64,000 nucleotides of DNA from Pseudomonas chlororaphis subsp. piscium (GTDB lineage: Bacteria; Pseudomonadota; Gammaproteobacteria; Pseudomonadales; Pseudomonadaceae). The position numbers and the translations under genes are program-made. Location of the stretch: NCBI RefSeq assembly GCF_003850345.1, contig NZ_CP027707.1, positions 6,129,001-6,193,000 on the forward strand. The letters are read 5' to 3'. Positions within the stretch are counted from its first letter, which is position 1, and every line of letters begins with the position of its first letter. The notes under the pieces are model-generated. The model worked only from the letters and a program-made list of their open reading frames with translations. It had not been told where the DNA came from and did no database searches. Positions 45,113 through 53,262 of the stretch are shown one piece after another.

Positions 45113-45127
45113 GTCCGATCAGCGAAC
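45113..45127. promoter_or_regulatory. Weaker PcaR-type site before the Gfo/Idh gene
   Basis: GTCCGATCAGCGAAC differs from GTTCGATTATCGAAC at three of fifteen positions. Confidence 0.4.
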
Positions 45128-45149
45128 AGCTTTAAGGATGACTTGAATG

Positions 45150-45238
45150 TGTAGGAGCGAGGCTTGCCCGCGATCAGGGCAGCGAGGCACGGCAGAAGGT
45201 CGCGTCACGCCTATCGCGGGCAAGCCTCGCTCCTACAC
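45150..45238. repeat. REP pair, family 1
   Basis: TGTAGGAGCGAGGCTTGCCC from 45150 and the inverse GGGCAAGCCTCGCTCCTACA ending 45237. It fills most of the gap between the Gfo/Idh promoter and the end of the IclR gene. Confidence 0.82.
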
Positions 45239-45254
45239 AAAAAGAAAATATGGC

Positions 45255-46031
45255 TCAGCTGAAAAGCTCGGAAGCCTGGCTGGCAGCCGAGAGTTCATCA
45301 GTGAACTTCAACAGCAGTGGCGCCAGTTCATGCAGGCGCGCCAGCGGCATGCGCGCGCTCGGGCCGGCGATGCTCAGCACCCCGACCACCCGGCCATCGA
45401 CCGGGTGACGCACCACCGCGGCCACCGCCGAGGTGCCCACCGCCGAACTTTCCTCGACCCAGGCGTAGCCTTGCTCCCGGGCCAGGCGCAGGCGTTCGAG
45501 CAGCTCGATGTTCGAGCGCGGCGCGTTCGGGCCCAGGTCCGCGGGAATCTCGGCAGCCTGGCGCTCCACCAGCGACAAGGCCTCGGCATCACTCAGGCAG
45601 GCCAGCCAGGCGTGCCCGGAAGCGGTATAGAACAGCGGCGCCTCACGCCCCATGTCGGGGTCGTAGCGCAACCCGGAACGGGCGCCCTGGGACTTGGCGA
45701 TCCAGGTCTGGCGCTCGTCCTCGATCACCCCGAGGCGCACCAGTTCGCCGGTTTCCTGGGCCAGCCGGTCGAGCACCGGCTGGACGATGTCCGCGCCGCT
45801 GCTGGACAGGTAGCGAAAGCCCATGGCCACCAGCTTGGTCGACAGGTGATAACGCAGGTTGTCCGGGTTCTGCCGTACGTAACCCAGGCGGATCAGCTCC
45901 GCCAACAGCCGGTGGGTGGCGCTTTTGGGGATGTCCAGTTGCTCGGCCAGGGTCTGCATCGGCAGGCCGCGGGGGTCACTGGTAAGACTTTCCAGAACGC
46001 TGAAGACGCGCTCGATTTGACTGCCGGCCAT
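45255..46031 (-). CDS. IclR-family transcriptional regulator
   Basis: A 258-residue regulator: N-terminal winged helix with LAEQLDIPKSATHRLLAELIRLGYV (about 29-53) and a C-terminal GAF-like effector domain containing FYTASGHAWLAC and VVGVLSIAGPSARM. The start at 46031 (MAGSQIERVF) is the normal family start; the open frame reaches further up. It sits between the Gfo/Idh promoter and the divergent flavoprotein gene and probably controls both through TGGAA-N5-TTCCA sites. It does not look like PcaR itself. Confidence 0.92.
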   Translation of the reverse strand: MAGSQIERVFSVLESLTSDPRGLPMQTLAEQLDIPKSATHRLLAELIRLGYVRQNPDNLRYHLSTKLVAMGFRYLSSSGADIVQPVLDRLAQETGELVRLGVIEDERQTWIAKSQGARSGLRYDPDMGREAPLFYTASGHAWLACLSDAEALSLVERQAAEIPADLGPNAPRSNIELLERLRLAREQGYAWVEESSAVGTSAVAAVVRHPVDGRVVGVLSIAGPSARMPLARLHELAPLLLKFTDELSAASQASELFS

Positions 46032-46100
46032 GGTCGGGTCCAGACGAAATTTGGCCGATTCTAGTGACAACCGGCGCAATGGGAAACACACCGCGGCATC

Positions 46101-46115
46101 GTTCGATAACCGCCC
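46101..46115. promoter_or_regulatory. PcaR-type site between the IclR and flavoprotein genes
   Basis: GTTCGATAACCGCCC matches GTTCGATAATCGCAC at 13 of 15 positions. It is 69 bases before the IclR gene and 125 bases before the flavoprotein gene. Confidence 0.55.
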
Positions 46116-46183
46116 ATAAAAACCTCGGCATGGCGCAGATGATCCTGCCCTCGCCTTGCTGCCGACTATTCGACTCCGTATAT

Positions 46184-46206
46184 TTTTTGGAATCAAGTTC
46201 CAAAAA
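46184..46206. promoter_or_regulatory. Perfect IclR-type palindrome before the flavoprotein gene
   Basis: TTTTTGGAA and TTCCAAAAA are perfect 9-base arms around TCAAG, 34 bases before the flavoprotein start. The core TGGAA-N5-TTCCA has the layout of known IclR operators. Confidence 0.7.
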
Positions 46207-46240
46207 TAATAACTGTTCGTTTAACGGAGTTGCTTCTTCC

Positions 46241-47968
46241 ATGCCTGCCACCGCCTCCCCGCACCACCCCGATATCGATTGCGACGTGCTGGTCGTCGGC
46301 TCCGGCGCCGCCGGCCTCTCGGCGGCCGTGACCGCGGCCTGGCATGGCCTGAAGGTCATAGTGGTGGAGAAAGACCCGGTGTTCGGCGGCGCCACCGCCT
46401 GGTCCGGCGGCTGGGCCTGGGTGCCGTGCAACCCGCTGGCGCGACGGGCCGGCATAGTCGAGGACGTGGAACTGCCGCGCACCTACCTGAAACACGAACT
46501 GGGCGAACGCTACCAGCCAGCACTGATCGACGCCTTCCTCGAAGCCGGCCCGCGCATGGTGTCGTTCTTCGAGCGCCATACCGCGCTGCAATTCGCCGAC
46601 GGCAACGCCATCGCCGATATCCACGGCGATACGCCGGGCGCCGGCACCGGCGGACGCTCGGTGATCGCCGCGCCCTACGATGGGCGCGAGGTCGGCAAAC
46701 TGCTCAAGCGCCTGCGCAAGACCCTGCGCGAAACCTCGTTCATGGGCATGCCGATCATGGCCGGCGCCGACCTTGCGGCGTTCCTCAACCTGAGCCGTTC
46801 GCTGCCGGCGGCCTGGCATGTGAGCAAGCGCTTCGGCCGCCACCTGCGCGACCTCGTCACTCACCGCCGCGCCCTGCAACTGGTCAATGGCGTGGCATTG
46901 GTGGCGCGCCTGGCCAAGTCGGCGGAGGACCTTGGCGTGCTGCTCTGGGAATCGGCGCCGGTCGCCGAGCTGCTGCGCGACGGCGACGCGGTGACGGGGG
47001 CGATTGTCAGCATCGCCAGCCGGGGCCCCATTCGGATCCGCGCCCGCAAAGCGGTGGTGCTGGCGGCCGGCGGTTTCCCCAACGACATCGAGCGGCGCAA
47101 AGCGCTGTTCCCACGCACGCCCACCGGCCACGAGCATCTGGCCCTGCCACCCTTGGCGGTCTCGGGCGACGGCTTGCGCCTGGGGGAAAGCGTCGGCGCC
47201 CGGGTCGATACCGACATGGCATCGCCCGTGGCCTGGGCCCCGGTTTCCGCGGTGCCTTACAAGGACGGCAGCCGCGGGCATTTCCCGCACATCATCGAGC
47301 GTGGCAAACCGGGGATCATCGGTGTCCTGCGCAACGGCCAGCGCTTCGTCAACGAAGCCGACGGTTACTACGACTATGTGCGGGCGATGGTCGCGGCGGC
47401 CCCCGAGGGCGAAGAAGTGGCGTCGTGGCTGATCTGCAGCCACAGGTTCCAGCGCTTGTATGGCCTGGGCATCTCCCGGCCCTTCCCCGTGCCGCTGGCG
47501 CCCTTTATCCGCAGTGGCTACCTGAAACGCGGCGACAGCATCGAGGCGCTGGCCCAGGCCTGCGGCATCGATGCGGACGGCCTGCGCGCCACCCTGGCGG
47601 AATACAACCGGCATGCCCGACAAGGCCACGACCCGCAGTTCGGCCGAGGCTCGACGCCCTACAACCGCAAGCAGGGTGACCCGCGCCAGCAACCCAACCC
47701 GTGCGTGGCGCCCATCGAGCAGGGGCCGTTCTACGCGGTGAAAGTCCAGCCGGGCTGCTTCGGCACCTTCGCCGGGCTCAAGGTCAATCCCCACGCCCAG
47801 GTGCTCGACGGCCAGGGCCAGGCCATCGCCGGCCTGTACGCCGCCGGTAGCGACATGGCCAGCATCATGGGCGGCCACTACCCCGCCGGCGGTATCAATC
47901 TCGGCCCGGCGCTGACCTTCGGCTATATCGCCGGTCGGCACATCGCCGGGGCCAGCGCTTATGAATAA
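46241..47968 (+). CDS. FAD-dependent dehydrogenase of the 3-ketosteroid-delta1-dehydrogenase/fumarate reductase family
   Basis: A 575-residue flavoprotein. The N terminus has the dinucleotide motif DVLVVGSGAAGLSAAVTA and EKDPVFGGATAWSGG; the C terminus has GGHYPAGGINLGPALTFGYI, which includes the Tyr-x3-Gly pair used for ketone binding in KstD. Such enzymes introduce a double bond next to a ring ketone. ATG at 46241 is used (GGAG eleven bases ahead); the open frame extends upstream through the promoter. Divergent from the IclR gene. I infer it desaturates or aromatises a cyclohexanone-type intermediate. Confidence 0.88.
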   Translation: MPATASPHHPDIDCDVLVVGSGAAGLSAAVTAAWHGLKVIVVEKDPVFGGATAWSGGWAWVPCNPLARRAGIVEDVELPRTYLKHELGERYQPALIDAFLEAGPRMVSFFERHTALQFADGNAIADIHGDTPGAGTGGRSVIAAPYDGREVGKLLKRLRKTLRETSFMGMPIMAGADLAAFLNLSRSLPAAWHVSKRFGRHLRDLVTHRRALQLVNGVALVARLAKSAEDLGVLLWESAPVAELLRDGDAVTGAIVSIASRGPIRIRARKAVVLAAGGFPNDIERRKALFPRTPTGHEHLALPPLAVSGDGLRLGESVGARVDTDMASPVAWAPVSAVPYKDGSRGHFPHIIERGKPGIIGVLRNGQRFVNEADGYYDYVRAMVAAAPEGEEVASWLICSHRFQRLYGLGISRPFPVPLAPFIRSGYLKRGDSIEALAQACGIDADGLRATLAEYNRHARQGHDPQFGRGSTPYNRKQGDPRQQPNPCVAPIEQGPFYAVKVQPGCFGTFAGLKVNPHAQVLDGQGQAIAGLYAAGSDMASIMGGHYPAGGINLGPALTFGYIAGRHIAGASAYE

Positions 47969-48045
47969 GGCGGCAATCAACCTCGAAAAGAGTGTGGTTC
48001 TTGAGATCGCTTGAAGGCCCTTCGACCAGCGTGGCCCGGGCTTAT

Positions 48046-48132
48046 AGCAGGCTGCGCCAGCGGCTACAGGAAGCACGTGGCTCCTGTAGCCGCTGCCGAG
48101 CCCCGCGAGGCTGCGATCGTCTCCGCAGGAGA
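48046..48132. repeat. REP pair, family 2
   Basis: AGCAGGCTGCGCCAGCGGCT at the left and CCTGTAGCCGCTGCCGAGCC at the right, between the converging flavoprotein and pcaG genes. Confidence 0.75.
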
Positions 48133-48167
48133 CGCAAACCTACACCGCGATGTGCCCGGATGGCGGA

Positions 48168-48773
48168 TCAGAAATCGAAGAACACCGTCTCCCCTTCCCC
48201 CTGGATGCGGATATCGAACCGGTACGCCCGCTGCCCGTCCACCTCACAGGGATGGGCCAGCAGGGTGTCGCGCCGTTGCGGCTGCTCGATCAGGTTCAGC
48301 ACCGGGCAGGCGGCGTTGGCTTCGGCTTCGTCGGCGAAATACAGGCGGGTGTGCAGGTGGATGTTGATCCCCCGGGCGAACAGCGCCACGTTGATATGCG
48401 GCGCCATCGGCACCCCGACAGCATTCTTCACCACGCCCGGCTTGATGGTGTGCAGCGTCCACTCGCCGGCATCGAAAGTGGTGGCCGTGCGCCCGAAGCT
48501 GTTGAAGGCTTTCTCCGAATCGAACAACGGGTCGTAGACGCCCTCGTGGTTGGCTTGCCAGAACTCGAGGAACGAGTCGCGCACCAGGTGGCCGTTGCCG
48601 TCATACACGTGGCCGATCAGCAGGATCTTTTCCCCCTGGGCATCGGGTCCGGCCATCCGGTTCCAGATCTCGTCGCTGCGGGTCGGGTTGCCCGCGGCAG
48701 CCAGCGCCAGGCCGATGTGCACGTAAGGGCCGGCCGTTTGCGAGGGGGTTTCAGGCAGCAATTGGATAGGCAT
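48168..48773 (-). CDS. pcaG: Protocatechuate 3,4-dioxygenase alpha subunit
   Basis: A 201-residue intradiol dioxygenase subunit, the exact length I recall for P. putida PcaG. SQTAGPYVHIGLA near the N terminus and IRIQGEGETVFFDF at the C terminus are diagnostic. The alpha subunit builds the (alpha-beta-Fe)12 complex but does not hold iron. It follows pcaH after 10 bases. Confidence 0.97.
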   Translation of the reverse strand: MPIQLLPETPSQTAGPYVHIGLALAAAGNPTRSDEIWNRMAGPDAQGEKILLIGHVYDGNGHLVRDSFLEFWQANHEGVYDPLFDSEKAFNSFGRTATTFDAGEWTLHTIKPGVVKNAVGVPMAPHINVALFARGINIHLHTRLYFADEAEANAACPVLNLIEQPQRRDTLLAHPCEVDGQRAYRFDIRIQGEGETVFFDF

Positions 48774-48783
48774 GGCAGGCTCC

Positions 48784-49503
48784 TCAGCAATTCTCGAAGT
48801 GGGTTTTGCGCTGGCCGCGCAACACGATGTCGAAGCGATAGGCCAGGCAGTCCATCGGGTTGGCGCTGCTCATGTCCAGGCGCGCGATCAGGCTCTGCAC
48901 CGCGTCCGGGTTGGCGATCGACTTGACGATCGGGCACAGCGGAATCAGCGGGTCGCCTTCGAAATACAGCTGGGTGATTAACCGCGTGGCGATCGAGGGC
49001 CCGCTGATGGAGAAATGGATATGCGCCGGGCGCCAGTCGTTCGGGCCGTTGCGCCATGGGTAAGGACCGGGCTTGATGGTGCGGAAGCTGTAGTAGCCGT
49101 CACGGTCGGTCAGGGCCCGGCCGACGCCGCCGAAATTCGGATCCAGGGGCGCCAGGTAGCGGTCGTTCTTGTGCCGGTAGCGACCACCGGCGTTGGCTTG
49201 CCACATCTCCACCAGGGTGTGGGGAATCGGCTGGCCGTACTGATCGCAGACCCGACCGGCAACGATGATTCGCTCGCCCACCGGCAAGCCGCCGTTATTG
49301 AAGTTGAGCAGCAGGTCGTTATCGAAACGCCCGGTCTTCAGATGGGAGAAATCGGGGCCACTGGTCTCGCTCGGCGATTGCGGGATGCTCACCAGCGCCT
49401 GGCGCGGCGAACGGGCCACGGAGGTCTTGTAGTCGGGGGTCAGGGCCTTGGGATGCCAATTACGGTCACGGATAACGAAACGACTGCTGTCTGCATCAGA
49501 CAT
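48784..49503 (-). CDS. pcaH: Protocatechuate 3,4-dioxygenase beta subunit (iron-binding)
   Basis: A 239-residue catalytic subunit that opens protocatechuate to 3-carboxy-cis,cis-muconate. Iron ligands are in place (numbered with Met): Y109 (GRYRHK), Y148 (KPGPYPW), H161 and H163 (PAHIHF). AGGAG lies 6 bases before the ATG at 49503, and the same region is part of a long hairpin. The PcaQ box at 49595-49610 is its likely activator site. The lower ketoadipate genes are not in this window. Confidence 0.97.
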   Translation of the reverse strand: MSDADSSRFVIRDRNWHPKALTPDYKTSVARSPRQALVSIPQSPSETSGPDFSHLKTGRFDNDLLLNFNNGGLPVGERIIVAGRVCDQYGQPIPHTLVEMWQANAGGRYRHKNDRYLAPLDPNFGGVGRALTDRDGYYSFRTIKPGPYPWRNGPNDWRPAHIHFSISGPSIATRLITQLYFEGDPLIPLCPIVKSIANPDAVQSLIARLDMSSANPMDCLAYRFDIVLRGQRKTHFENC

Positions 49504-49512
49504 GTCGATCTC

Positions 49513-49559
49513 CTGTTGTTTGATTTATGGAGCGCAGCCCACGCAGTTTCAAACAACAG
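49513..49559 (-). other. Long hairpin in the pcaH leader
   Basis: CTGTTGTTTGA (49513-49523) and TCAAACAACAG (49549-49559) are perfect 11-base complements with a 25-base loop. In the mRNA the 3' arm begins to overlap the pcaH ribosome site (CAGGAG). Confidence 0.7.
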
Positions 49560-49594
49560 CAGCCCGACGAATATTGAAAAGGCTTCTCCCATAC

Positions 49595-49610
49595 ATAACC
49601 AAGAGGTTAT
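49595..49610. promoter_or_regulatory. PcaQ operator upstream of pcaHG
   Basis: ATAACCAAGAGGTTAT fits the ATAACC-N4-GGTTA(A/T) motif reported for PcaQ in Sinorhizobium. It overlaps the stop codon of pcaQ and is about 92 bases before the pcaH ATG. Confidence 0.78.
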
Positions 49611-50536
49611 GGATAACGCCCCTCGCGATAGGCTTGCCCAACCTCCCGCAGCACCTCGACGCACCATTGCGCCGCCAGCGACAGCGGCAGGCTGGCATTG
49701 CTGGAGATGCCCACCGAGCCACCCGGCTCGCGCTGCCCGAGGTCGATCTCGCGCAGCTCGCCATTGGCCAGGTCCAGGCGTACCGCATCCAGCGGGGCGA
49801 TCCACAGTGCATCGCTGGACAGCGCATAGCGCCGGCTCAGGGCCACTGAGAGGGTTTCCAGGCGCTGGCGCGACTGGCTGATGCCGCACTGCACGAACAG
49901 GCTGTCGGCGAACTTGCGGATGGTGGTGCCGGCCAGCGGCAGCACCAGCGGGTACTGCTCCAGCGCATGCCGGTTCAATGGCCCGTTCAGCAACGGATGA
50001 TCGGGGCGCGCCACCAGAGTCATGGACTCACTGTACAGATGCTCGAAGCTCAGGCCCTGGATCTGCGGACTGTCCGTCATGCGCCCGACCACCAAGTCGA
50101 CATCGCCGACCCGCAACTGCGACAGCAGATAGGCGCTGGGGCCGGTGACCACACTCACCACCAGCGCCGAATGCCGTTCGTGCAGGCGCCGCACCACCTC
50201 CGGCAGCAGCAGGCTTTCGGCGGTCGAGAGCACACCCAGGCGTACCACACCGGCGGCATATTCACCGCCGCGCAAGGTGTTCACCCCCTCGCGCAGGGCC
50301 TGCACCGAGGGCCCGGCGTAACGCAGAAAAGCCATTCCCGCCTCGGTCAGGCTGAGCCCGGCCTTGCTCCGGGCGAACAGCCGGGTGTCGAGCAGCTCTT
50401 CCAGTTCCTTGAGGGTTTTCGACATCGCCGGCTGGCTCACCGCGAGCACATCCGCCGCCCGCGCCAGGCTGCCCTGACGAGACATTTCAAGAAAACATAC
50501 GAGGTGACGGAATTTGATACGGGTATCGATGTTCAA
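49607..50536 (-). CDS. pcaQ: LysR-family activator PcaQ
   Basis: About 309 residues. The N-terminal helix-turn-helix includes IKFRHLVCFLEMSRQGSLARAA (about 6-27) and VSQPAMSKTLKELEELL; the rest is the LysR co-inducer domain. The IKFRHL start region and position before pcaHG identify PcaQ, which in other bacteria responds to 3-carboxymuconate. The start is taken as TTG at 50536, giving the family N terminus MNIDTRIKF; an ATG at 50596 would add 20 unlike residues. The PcaQ box at its own end supports the identification. Confidence 0.88.
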   Translation of the reverse strand: MNIDTRIKFRHLVCFLEMSRQGSLARAADVLAVSQPAMSKTLKELEELLDTRLFARSKAGLSLTEAGMAFLRYAGPSVQALREGVNTLRGGEYAAGVVRLGVLSTAESLLLPEVVRRLHERHSALVVSVVTGPSAYLLSQLRVGDVDLVVGRMTDSPQIQGLSFEHLYSESMTLVARPDHPLLNGPLNRHALEQYPLVLPLAGTTIRKFADSLFVQCGISQSRQRLETLSVALSRRYALSSDALWIAPLDAVRLDLANGELREIDLGQREPGGSVGISSNASLPLSLAAQWCVEVLREVGQAYREGRYP

Positions 50537-50674
50537 AGGAGGCCCCGGATGTGTCGCAATAGGATCGATGCGGCTGCGGGCAATGGTAGCGTGCATGCAA
50601 ATGGCTGACGACCGGACTGGCGTCAGCTCTACTCACCAGCAACACTGATCAGCAAATAAGACGAGGGTTCACCC

Positions 50675-51571
50675 ATGCTTTGGAAGAAAGGACGGCGCAG
50701 CGACAACGTGGTGGATGCTCGCGATGACAGTGGTGGTGGGGGCGGTGGCGGTCTGCGCTTTGGTGGCGGCAAGGGCCTGAGCCTGACCGCCGTCATCCTG
50801 ATTGTCGGCATCGGCTGGGTCACCGGCCAGGACCCGCTGCAAATCCTCGGGCAACTCGTCGGGCAGATGGATCAGTCCTCGGCGCCCGCCACCACCCAGC
50901 AGACCCGCCAGGCGCCGCCGGCCAACGACGAGCAGGCGGAATTCGTGCGCTCGATCCTGGGCGATACCGAAGACACCTGGGGCCAGATCTTCCAGCAGGC
51001 CGGACGCTCCTACCAGCAACCCAAGCTCATCCTGTTCCGTGGCCGGGTGAATTCCGCCTGCGGCTCGGCGACCTCCGCCACCGGCCCCTTCTATTGCCCG
51101 GCCGACCAGCAGGTGTACCTGGACATGGACTTCTTCCGCGAAATGGACCAGCGCTTCTCGGCCGCCGGTGACTTCGCCCAGGCCTACGTGATCGCCCACG
51201 AAATCGGTCACCACGTACAGACCCTGCTCGGCGTCTCGGCGAAGATCCAGGCCGCCCGCCAACAGGGCCGGCAGATGGAAGGCGACGGCGGCCTGCTGGT
51301 GCGCCAGGAACTGCAAGCCGACTGCCTGGCAGGCGTCTGGGCCAACCATGCGCAGAAACGCCTGAACTGGCTGGAGCCGGGGGATATCGAAGAAGCCCTG
51401 AACGCCGCCAACGCCATCGGTGACGACCGCCTGCAACAGCAAGGCCAGGGCCGCGTGGTACCGGACTCCTTTACCCACGGCAGCTCGGCGCAACGGGTGC
51501 GCTGGTTCAAGGCAGGCTTCACTCAGGGCCAAGTCGGCCAGTGCGATACCTTCGCGGCGAAGAGTCTGTAA
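50675..51571 (+). CDS. ypfJ: YpfJ-family neutral zinc metallopeptidase, membrane-anchored
   Basis: A 298-residue protein. A short glycine-rich cytosolic tail (SGGGGGGGLRFGGG) is followed by one membrane helix (about 36-52) and an outer domain with the zincin motif HEIGHH near residue 175 and a downstream QELQADCLAG segment that supplies a further ligand. GAGGG precedes the ATG. Peptidase activity is assumed from the motif; physiological targets are unknown. It overlaps the next gene by one base. Confidence 0.92.
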   Translation: MLWKKGRRSDNVVDARDDSGGGGGGGLRFGGGKGLSLTAVILIVGIGWVTGQDPLQILGQLVGQMDQSSAPATTQQTRQAPPANDEQAEFVRSILGDTEDTWGQIFQQAGRSYQQPKLILFRGRVNSACGSATSATGPFYCPADQQVYLDMDFFREMDQRFSAAGDFAQAYVIAHEIGHHVQTLLGVSAKIQAARQQGRQMEGDGGLLVRQELQADCLAGVWANHAQKRLNWLEPGDIEEALNAANAIGDDRLQQQGQGRVVPDSFTHGSSAQRVRWFKAGFTQGQVGQCDTFAAKSL

Positions 51572-52548
51572 TGCGCCGGGCACTGGTGCTGCTCACGTTA
51601 TGGATGATCTGCGCCGGCGCGCAGGCAGCAGAAAATGGCGTCAAGACGATCAGCCCCGCGCGGCTGAACCTCAAAGGCGGCGAACTGGCCATCGGCCTGA
51701 GTCAGGATTGGCAGCAGCCGCTGCCTGAGATCCAGCGGGCACTGATCATCGTCCACGGGCGCCTGCGCAACGCCCAGACCTACCTGCACAGCGCCGAACA
51801 GGTCGCCAACCAGGCCGGGCAAAGCGCGGCCACCCTGGTGATCGCCCCGCAGTTTCTCAATCAGAGCGATATCGAGCGCCACCAGCTACCCGACTCGCTG
51901 CTGCGCTGGCAGGGCAATGACTGGATGGCCGGCGAGCCGTCCAGCGGGCCCAAGCCACAAAGCTCTTATGCGGTGCTGGACGCGATCATCACGCGGCTGA
52001 GCGATCGCCAGCAGTTTCCGGCCCTGACCGAGATCGTCATCGCCGGCCACTCCGGTGGCGCCCAGGTAGTGCAGCGTTTTGCCCTGCTCGGCCAGCATCA
52101 TCCGGGCCTGGAGGATGACGGCATCAAACTGCGCTACGTCATCGCCAACCCATCGTCCTATGCCTATTTCGACGAGCAGCGCCCGGTGAAGGTCGACGCC
52201 AGCGCGTGCCCCGGTTTCAACCACTGGAAGTACGGCCTGCTCAAGCTGCCTGCCTACGCCGCCGGCCAGACCGCGCAGCAACTGGAACAGCGCTACGTCA
52301 AACGCGATATCACCTACCTGCTGGGCAAACAGGACACCGACCCGCACCACCCGGCGCTGGACACCAGCTGCGCCGCCGAGGCCCAGGGCGCCTACCGGTT
52401 GATTCGCGGGCACAATTACTTCGACTACCTGAAACAGCGCCATCCGCAAGGACTGCAACAGCAACTGGTCGAAGTGCCCGGGGTCGGGCATGACGGCGAC
52501 AAGATGTTCACCTCGCCCGAGGGGCAGAAGGCGTTGTTCGGCAAGTAG
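51571..52548 (+). CDS. Secreted alpha/beta-hydrolase-like protein
   Basis: A 325-residue protein with a signal peptide (MRRALVLLTLWMICAGAQA). The core has RALIIVHGRLRNAQTY (oxyanion strand), the nucleophile elbow GHSGGAQVV and a late GVGHDGDKMF histidine, consistent with a Ser-Asp-His hydrolase. I do not recognise the subfamily. The start at 51571 shares its A with the ypfJ stop (TAATG), so the two are coupled, suggesting a joint periplasmic role. Confidence 0.82.
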   Translation: MRRALVLLTLWMICAGAQAAENGVKTISPARLNLKGGELAIGLSQDWQQPLPEIQRALIIVHGRLRNAQTYLHSAEQVANQAGQSAATLVIAPQFLNQSDIERHQLPDSLLRWQGNDWMAGEPSSGPKPQSSYAVLDAIITRLSDRQQFPALTEIVIAGHSGGAQVVQRFALLGQHHPGLEDDGIKLRYVIANPSSYAYFDEQRPVKVDASACPGFNHWKYGLLKLPAYAAGQTAQQLEQRYVKRDITYLLGKQDTDPHHPALDTSCAAEAQGAYRLIRGHNYFDYLKQRHPQGLQQQLVEVPGVGHDGDKMFTSPEGQKALFGK

Positions 52549-52572
52549 GCACGGTGAAATCAGCAATGACGC

Positions 52573-52662
52573 TATCGCGGGCAAGCCTCGCTCCTACAGG
52601 TTCGTTGTCGTACCCGGCAGAGGGCTACACCGCAGATCCGTAGGAGCGAGGCTTGCCCGCGA
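52573..52662. repeat. REP pair, family 1
   Basis: CTATCGCGGGCAAGCCTCGC from 52573 and the inverse TAGGAGCGAGGCTTGCCCGC ending near 52662, between the hydrolase gene and the converging HAD gene. Confidence 0.82.
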
Positions 52663-52668
52663 AGCGTT

Positions 52669-53262
52669 TCAAGCCAACACCATCCGCCGTAGAACGCTGC
52701 AATCCTCGGCGTGCCAGTCGGCCAGTTCCGGCCACGGGTTATCCGGCAGGTTCACCAGCACCGTATGGGTGCCCGCCGCGCGACCGCAGTCGAGGTCGAA
52801 GCGGTAGTCGCCGACCATCACCATCTCAGCGGGCGCCACCTCCCAGGCCGCGGCCAGTTTCAGCAAGCCGCCCGGGTGAGGTTTGGGCGGGGCTTCGTCG
52901 CGCCCCAGCACGTCCTCGACGGCAAAGCAGTCGGCCAGGCCGATGGCCTCCAGGGTGACATGGGCCAGCTCCCGCGCATTGCGGGTCAGGATGCCCAGCC
53001 GATAGCCCCGCGCCGCCAGCTCCCGCACCAGTTCCACCGCCCCCGGCGCCGGACGCGAACCCAGGGCCAGGTCGCGCTCGTGTTCCAGCAGCCAGGCGTG
53101 TTTCGCCGCGGCTTCGGCGGCGGGCAAGGCCGCGAGGTGGGTCAGGATGTCGTGCTCCGGTGGAATCCCCAGCGCTTCGCGGATGGCCGCGAAATCATGC
53201 ACGGCCACCGTCAGGGTGCCGTCCATGTCGAACACCCAATGACGCACCTCGGCCAGGCTCAT
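52669..53262 (-). CDS. HAD-IA family hydrolase (phosphatase)
   Basis: A 197-residue HAD enzyme: motif I FDMDGTL (nucleophile Asp), motif II LTRNA, motif III KPHPGG, motif IV VGDYRFDLDCG. It resembles phosphoglycolate phosphatase-like members; the substrate is open. The start at 53262 overlaps the tesB stop (ATGA), so it is the second gene of a tesB operon. Confidence 0.9.
   Translation of the reverse strand: MSLAEVRHWVFDMDGTLTVAVHDFAAIREALGIPPEHDILTHLAALPAAEAAAKHAWLLEHERDLALGSRPAPGAVELVRELAARGYRLGILTRNARELAHVTLEAIGLADCFAVEDVLGRDEAPPKPHPGGLLKLAAAWEVAPAEMVMVGDYRFDLDCGRAAGTHTVLVNLPDNPWPELADWHAEDCSVLRRMVLA

Noticed and set aside
43066-45238. Spaced repeats as a CRISPR array
   Set aside because: The copies are inverted REP pairs at irregular distances, without uniform spacers or cas genes.
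50537-50596. ATG start for pcaQ at 50596
   Set aside because: The extra 20 residues are unlike the family N terminus, and length fits better from the TTG at 50536; still uncertain.
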